Shown here piece by piece: positions 4,514 to 6,772 of a stretch of 6,772 bases of DNA. Both the position numbers and the translations under genes were made by a program. The notes under the pieces were generated by a model. The model ran no database searches, had not been told where the DNA came from, and saw nothing but the letters and a program-made list of their open reading frames with translations. Source of the stretch: an uncultured Phycisphaera sp. (GTDB lineage: Bacteria > Planctomycetota > Phycisphaerae > Phycisphaerales > SM1A02). The stretch spans positions 1 through 6,772 of the forward strand of contig CALDQF010000323.1 of the NCBI GenBank assembly GCA_937911845.1, in the 5' to 3' direction. How positions within the stretch are numbered: position 1 is the stretch's first letter; each line of letters starts with the position of its first letter.

Positions 4514-6772
4514 ATGCTTCATCCCACCTACATCTTGACGCTCATTCTTGCCTCTTGGAGCTTTGCCCAAGATGCCGGAGCGCTGCGCGGAAGAGTGATG
4601 GATGGCGACTTCGGTCTTCCTTTGGCCGACGCGAGGATCGTGGTTTCAGAGCTGGAACGCACCACCCAATCGGGATCAGATGGCAATTGGGTGTTGAATG
4701 ACGTCCCCCCGGGGGTGTACACGGTTGTCGTCTCCAAGGCTGGTTTCATTCAGAGCCTTCGAGGTGACGTGGTGGTTCGATCCGGCACCCCCTCGGACGT
4801 GAACTTCGAACTGATGGGGCAGTTCGACGATCAAGAAGAATTTGTCGTTGAAAAAGTAGAGACGGTTGGCGGTACCGAATTGGGACTGCTCGAACTGAGA
4901 GCGGAAAGTCCTGCGCTTCTTGACTCGATCAGCTCTGAACTCATCAGCCGCGCTGGGGCCGGCGATGCTGGAGCGGCACTGAAGCTCATTTCTGGTGCGA
5001 CGGTTCAAGACGGGAAATATGCCGTGGTTCGGGGTCTTCCCGACCGTTACGTGAACAGCCAACTGAACGGCATCCGTCTGCCCACCGCCGATGCTGACAA
5101 ACGTGCGGTCGAACTGGACCAATTCCCCTCCACGGTGATCCGGACCATCGAGGTCAGCAAAACTTTTACCCCCGAGCAGCAGGGTGATGCCTCCGGTGGG
5201 GCGGTGAACATGGTGCTGAAGGGTGTCCCTGATGTCACTTATTTTTCATTCAAAGCCTCCACACGCTGGAATTCACAAGCGAGTGGCCGAAGCGACTTCT
5301 TGTCGTACGACGGCGGAGGTGTGGGGGACTTTGGATTCGAAAGCGACAGCCGCACCACCAGCCGGGTTGGTCCGTATTTCGAAGGGCTCGGTGGAGGCAC
5401 TCCAAATTTTAATTTTGTCGTGGACCGGCCAGGTTCTCTTGGGATTTCAACCATCCAGTCGCCCATCCAAGGGGGCTTCACTCTGGCGGCCGGAGGACGA
5501 GAAGAATTGTCCGAAAGCATTCCTCTGATCGGTGGGGGACTGCTTGGCTTGAATACTTCGGTCTTCTACAACCGAGACGCCTCGTACTTTGATGACGGCA
5601 TCAACGACCGTTGGTCACGTGAAGGTCTTGAAGCTGGCATGGCCCCGGCCGACACCCAGCAGACCGCTCCTGAGGAATTTTTGACCCGCGTCTACGACGT
5701 CACCCGCGCCAGTCAGTCCGTGAACTGGGGTGGCTTTGCTTCCTTGACCTTGGAAATGGACAGTACGGATGTTGCCCTGAATTATCTCTACACCCGTGAT
5801 GTGAGCGACACCGCTGTCTTGGCCACCAACACTCGCGGCCGTGATTTCTATCTCGATCCAGACTTCGACGGTAATGGCGATGATTCGCCTGATTTTCCCG
5901 GAGGCAGCGAAGCCAATCCTGATGTTTCGCCGTATGTGCGTTCGGAAGCGTTGACCTACAACGAGCGGTACACGCAGACCCTGCAACTGTTGCTGACCCA
6001 CCGATTCACTGGCTGGCAACCAAACTTGCCAGGAGCCCAGTGGCTGACTCCTGAACTCACCTTCAGTGCTTCCGCTTCCATTGCCTCTTCCTACACCCCA
6101 GACTCCAGGCGCTTGGCCGGGATCTGGCGTGAGGGTGGTACCGACGGCAACTCGGACGGCGGCTGGACGTTGTTCCAGCCCGGGGCAAATGTGAACTTCG
6201 GTAATCTCACGCGCACGTGGGAAGACATTGAAGAAACCAGCGATCAACTTTCGCTGGATTTGTCCCTGCCTTTCGAAGTCGATCGGAAACGATCTGGGGC
6301 GGTGTCGGCAGGACTGTTCGTCGATCGAACGGACCGGACCTTTGACAATTTTGCCCTGTCGAACACCGGTGATACTGGCTTCAACAATGGCCTTGACCCG
6401 TCTGACATCAATTACGAAGAGGCGACTCAAATCTTAAATGGGGCGGGCTTCGACGGCTCGTACTCCGATTTTTTTGAAGACAACCCCTACTACCTGCGTG
6501 ACGCACAAGTTGGTGCCGATTATGCGGGGACGCAAGCCATTGACGCCGCTTATCTGATGATGGATTACCCACTCTCTCCAACCATGTCGGCCACGGTCGG
6601 TGCCCGGTTGGAGCAAACCGATCTTGGGATCACCGTGACGCCGCAGTCGGATTTTGCGGTGTACTACGACTACGTCCTCGGGGGGCCAATCGGACTTGAG
6701 CCCGGGTTGGCGGATGTTGATTTCTCCCGCTCCGACTTTTTGCCCGCCGCCAGTCTGAGATGGTCCATCAAG
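4514..6772 (+). CDS. TonB-dependent outer-membrane receptor, C-terminally cut by window edge
   Basis: Translation stays open for 753 codons to the right edge; complete relatives often have 900-1100 residues, so the end of the barrel is missing. Residues 1-18 are a signal peptide (to SWSFA). Residues 24-102 form a carboxypeptidase-regulatory-like beta sandwich: LRGRVMDGDFGLPLADA, SGSDGNWVL and VPPGVYTVVVSKAGF. EEFVVEKVE (108-116) is a candidate TonB box. The plug follows, with VVRGLPDRYVNSQLNG (171-186) and DQFPSTVIRTIEVSKTFTPE (202-221), closing with GDASGGAVNM (224-233). Then come alternating barrel strands and long Asp/Gly-rich loops, one with a calcium-loop-like DPDFDGNGDD (448-457). The RGLPDRY and FTPEQ-GD-SGG plug signature belongs to receptors usually assigned to large-substrate uptake; the ligand cannot be read from sequence. 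No Shine-Dalgarno sequence is near the ATG, which fits translation coupled to the upstream gene. Import would need TonB-ExbB-ExbD, encoded elsewhere. Confidence 0.93.
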   Translation, partial: MLHPTYILTLILASWSFAQDAGALRGRVMDGDFGLPLADARIVVSELERTTQSGSDGNWVLNDVPPGVYTVVVSKAGFIQSLRGDVVVRSGTPSDVNFELMGQFDDQEEFVVEKVETVGGTELGLLELRAESPALLDSISSELISRAGAGDAGAALKLISGATVQDGKYAVVRGLPDRYVNSQLNGIRLPTADADKRAVELDQFPSTVIRTIEVSKTFTPEQQGDASGGAVNMVLKGVPDVTYFSFKASTRWNSQASGRSDFLSYDGGGVGDFGFESDSRTTSRVGPYFEGLGGGTPNFNFVVDRPGSLGISTIQSPIQGGFTLAAGGREELSESIPLIGGGLLGLNTSVFYNRDASYFDDGINDRWSREGLEAGMAPADTQQTAPEEFLTRVYDVTRASQSVNWGGFASLTLEMDSTDVALNYLYTRDVSDTAVLATNTRGRDFYLDPDFDGNGDDSPDFPGGSEANPDVSPYVRSEALTYNERYTQTLQLLLTHRFTGWQPNLPGAQWLTPELTFSASASIASSYTPDSRRLAGIWREGGTDGNSDGGWTLFQPGANVNFGNLTRTWEDIEETSDQLSLDLSLPFEVDRKRSGAVSAGLFVDRTDRTFDNFALSNTGDTGFNNGLDPSDINYEEATQILNGAGFDGSYSDFFEDNPYYLRDAQVGADYAGTQAIDAAYLMMDYPLSPTMSATVGARLEQTDLGITVTPQSDFAVYYDYVLGGPIGLEPGLADVDFSRSDFLPAASLRWSIK

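Noticed and set aside
5615..6430. Minus-strand open frame of 271 codons within the receptor gene
   Set aside because: Despite its length it is wholly antisense to barrel-coding sequence, has no good ribosome binding site and resembles no family I know.

Overview
The window looks like chromosomal DNA of a marine-type planctomycete, probably class Phycisphaerae. That assignment rests on style, not on a marker gene. One secreted protein ends in a single dockerin-like calcium loop followed by Trp-Gly-Cys, a C-terminus I associate with Phycisphaerae. Two exported proteins have Ala-rich signal peptides, and the genes are moderately GC-rich. No rRNA, tRNA, CRISPR array, insertion sequence or phage gene is visible.

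Layout. Positions 1-264 (minus) hold the N-terminal 88 residues of an exported protein that runs off the left edge. Positions 443-1276 (minus) encode a nitrilase-superfamily carbon-nitrogen hydrolase with a complete Glu-Lys-Cys triad. A divergent intergenic region of about 230 bp follows. Positions 1509-3131 (plus) encode a 540-residue secreted protein, probably a parallel beta-helix, with conserved Asp-rich blocks and a dockerin-like tail. A strong intrinsic terminator sits at 3190-3220. After a short region with candidate regulatory repeats come two tightly linked plus-strand genes: a 395-residue exported helical-repeat (TPR-like) protein at 3323-4510, and a TonB-dependent outer-membrane receptor from 4514 that runs off the right edge after 753 residues.

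How the genes may work together. The receptor has a carboxypeptidase-regulatory-like N-terminal domain, a TonB-box-like segment, a plug domain and the start of the barrel, so it should import an unidentified ligand across the outer membrane. The TPR-like gene ends three bases before the receptor starts, so the two are very probably co-transcribed and translationally coupled. The beta-helix protein lies just upstream on the same strand but behind its own terminator. A functional link (surface or secreted capture protein, periplasmic helper, receptor) is attractive but inferred. The nitrilase and the left-edge gene point the other way and have no evident tie to this set. The beta-helix, TPR-like and receptor genes are the most interesting content, because the beta-helix family is, as far as I know, uncharacterised.
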